DNA from: Microbulbifer hydrolyticus
Lineage (GTDB): Bacteria > Pseudomonadota > Gammaproteobacteria > Pseudomonadales > Cellvibrionaceae
Direction: 5' to 3'
DNA: 64,000 nucleotides
Assembly: GCF_009931115.1 (NCBI RefSeq)
Contig: NZ_CP047491.1
Span: 3,547,501-3,611,500, forward strand
The notes under the pieces were generated by a model. It was given only the letters and a program-made list of their open reading frames with translations. It had not been told where the DNA came from and did no database searches. Shown here one piece after another: positions 63,680-64,000 of this stretch. The translations under genes were made by a program, and so were the position numbers. Positions within the stretch are counted from its first letter, which is position 1. Each line of letters opens with the position of its first letter.

Positions 63680-63691
63680 ACAAAAAAGCCC
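63680..63691. other. Candidate right attachment core (attR)
   Basis: ACAAAAAAGCCC, matching 52237-52248. On the minus strand it is GGGCTTTTTTGT, the downstream arm and T-run of the flanking MFS gene's terminator. Confidence 0.38.
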
Positions 63692-63704
63692 CGACAAGCG
63701 GAGC
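63682..63704 (-). terminator. Intrinsic terminator of the flanking MFS gene
   Basis: Leftward GCTCCG-CTTGT-CGGGGC (one U-G pair) followed by six T, about 100 nt after the MFS stop. Confidence 0.85.
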
Positions 63705-63716
63705 AAGGTACTAAGT

Positions 63717-63770
63717 GTAAGCGGCCCCCGCTGCGGCCAGCGGGCACTCTCGGTTGAGTGCCCCGCTTAC
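63717..63770 (-). other. Three-way-junction-forming palindromic region in the MFS 3' untranslated region
   Basis: Outer stem GTAAGCGG (63717-63724)/CCGCTTAC (63763-63770). Inside are two hairpins: CCCGCT/AGCGGG with loop GCGGCC, and CACTC/GAGTG with loop TCGGTT. All three stems are perfect. It lies between the MFS stop and its terminator. Confidence 0.65.
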
Positions 63771-63802
63771 CGGCAGCAGGGAAGAACGGGAAGGGGGGAA
63801 GA

Positions 63803-64000
63803 TCAGGCCGCGACCGGCTCTGACGGCACCGGCAGTACCTCGTCTTCCTGCACGAAGAACACCGAGATAGCACCGAACACCATAAACACACCAGCCAACA
63901 TGATGATGTAGATCGCCTGGTTGTCGAACAACCCCGCCAGGATCGGTCCCGCCACCAGTGCAGACAGGATCTGCGGCGCGGCGATGGTGAAGTTGAAGAT
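63803..64000 (-). CDS. C-terminus of an MFS transporter (cut by window edge)
   Basis: The last 65 codons of a leftward gene that enters from beyond the window. They read IFNFTIAAPQILSALVAGPI, then LAGLFDNQAIYIIMLAGVFM and VFGAISVFFVQEDEVLPVPS. This is the final two transmembrane helices and tail of a major facilitator protein. IFN(F/L)TIAAPQI is typical of sugar-transporting SLC45/MFS proteins beside alpha-glucan genes, but with only the tail visible the substrate is open. It is host DNA outside the satellite. Confidence 0.82.
   Translation of the reverse strand: MFNFTIAAPQILSALVAGPILAGLFDNQAIYIIMLAGVFMVFGAISVFFVQEDEVLPVPSEPVAA

Larger units (their letters stand above)
52237..63691. mobile_element. 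Integrated satellite resembling a phage-inducible chromosomal island (~11.4 kb)
   Basis: Bounded here by two copies of ACAAAAAAGCCC. From left to right: a leftward block of six small genes ending in a TerS-like protein, a 102-aa leftward gene, AlpA-like regulator, primase-VapE replicase, iteron-rich region, restriction endonuclease, methyltransferase, integrase. There is no capsid, tail, portal or large terminase gene. Size, gene set (int, alpA, primase, terS) and cargo match Gram-negative PICI-type satellites. The exact ends are inferred; the integrase-proximal right end is the firmer one. Confidence 0.75.

Noticed and set aside
52237..63691. Complete or cryptic prophage
   Set aside because: No capsid, portal, tail, lysis or large terminase genes; size and gene set fit a satellite.

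Overview
The window reads as chromosomal DNA of a marine, polysaccharide-degrading gammaproteobacterium. The Microbulbifer/Cellvibrio group is my inference, from large TonB-dependent receptors paired with tryptophan-halogenase-like flavoproteins, LacI-controlled glycoside hydrolases, an AA10 LPMO with a poly-serine linker and CBM2, and high-GC coding DNA. No rRNA, tRNA or CRISPR array was seen.

Region 1 (about 2.3-33 kb) is a glucuronoxylan utilisation locus. Leftward: LacI regulator, tryptophan-halogenase-like protein, JmjC/cupin protein, SapC, TonB receptor 1 and GH67 alpha-glucuronidase. Then come a mannonate-dehydratase-family enzyme, an AA10-CBM2 LPMO, a second halogenase-like/TonB receptor pair, a PKD-GH10-CBM6 lipoprotein xylanase, a GH3 lipoprotein, an acetylesterase, an aldo/keto reductase, GH9 and GH43. 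Palindromes related to TGGTAGCGCTACCA and TGTAAACGTTTACA sit in front of the receptors and enzymes. A TGTAAACGATTACA variant precedes an SDR and a sugar MFS transporter at 46-49 kb, which I place in the same pentose circuit. Polymer would be cut outside or at the surface, oligomers imported by the receptors, and side chains and oligomers processed in the periplasm and cytoplasm.

Region 2 (33-44 kb) holds a MalT-like LuxR regulator and a GH13 alpha-glucosidase with MalT-box-like sites. Between them is a lower-GC array: one intact 393-aa protein of unknown family, four paralogous ~300-aa proteins, and between those degraded copies of the 3' ends of both malT and the 393-aa gene. This looks like a tandemly duplicated toxin/immunity-type locus and is the most novel-looking object here.

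Region 3 (44-52 kb) is ordinary housekeeping: L,D-transpeptidase, AGCS symporter, SDR, MFS, a CurA-like reductase and a pair of lipoproteins.

Region 4 (about 52.24-63.69 kb) is an 11.4-kb integrated satellite resembling a phage-inducible chromosomal island. It has a tyrosine integrase, an AlpA-like regulator, a primase-VapE replicase followed by an iteron-rich putative origin, a TerS-like protein without large terminase or capsid genes, and a type II restriction-modification pair as cargo. It may have integrated at the terminator of the MFS gene that runs off the right edge.
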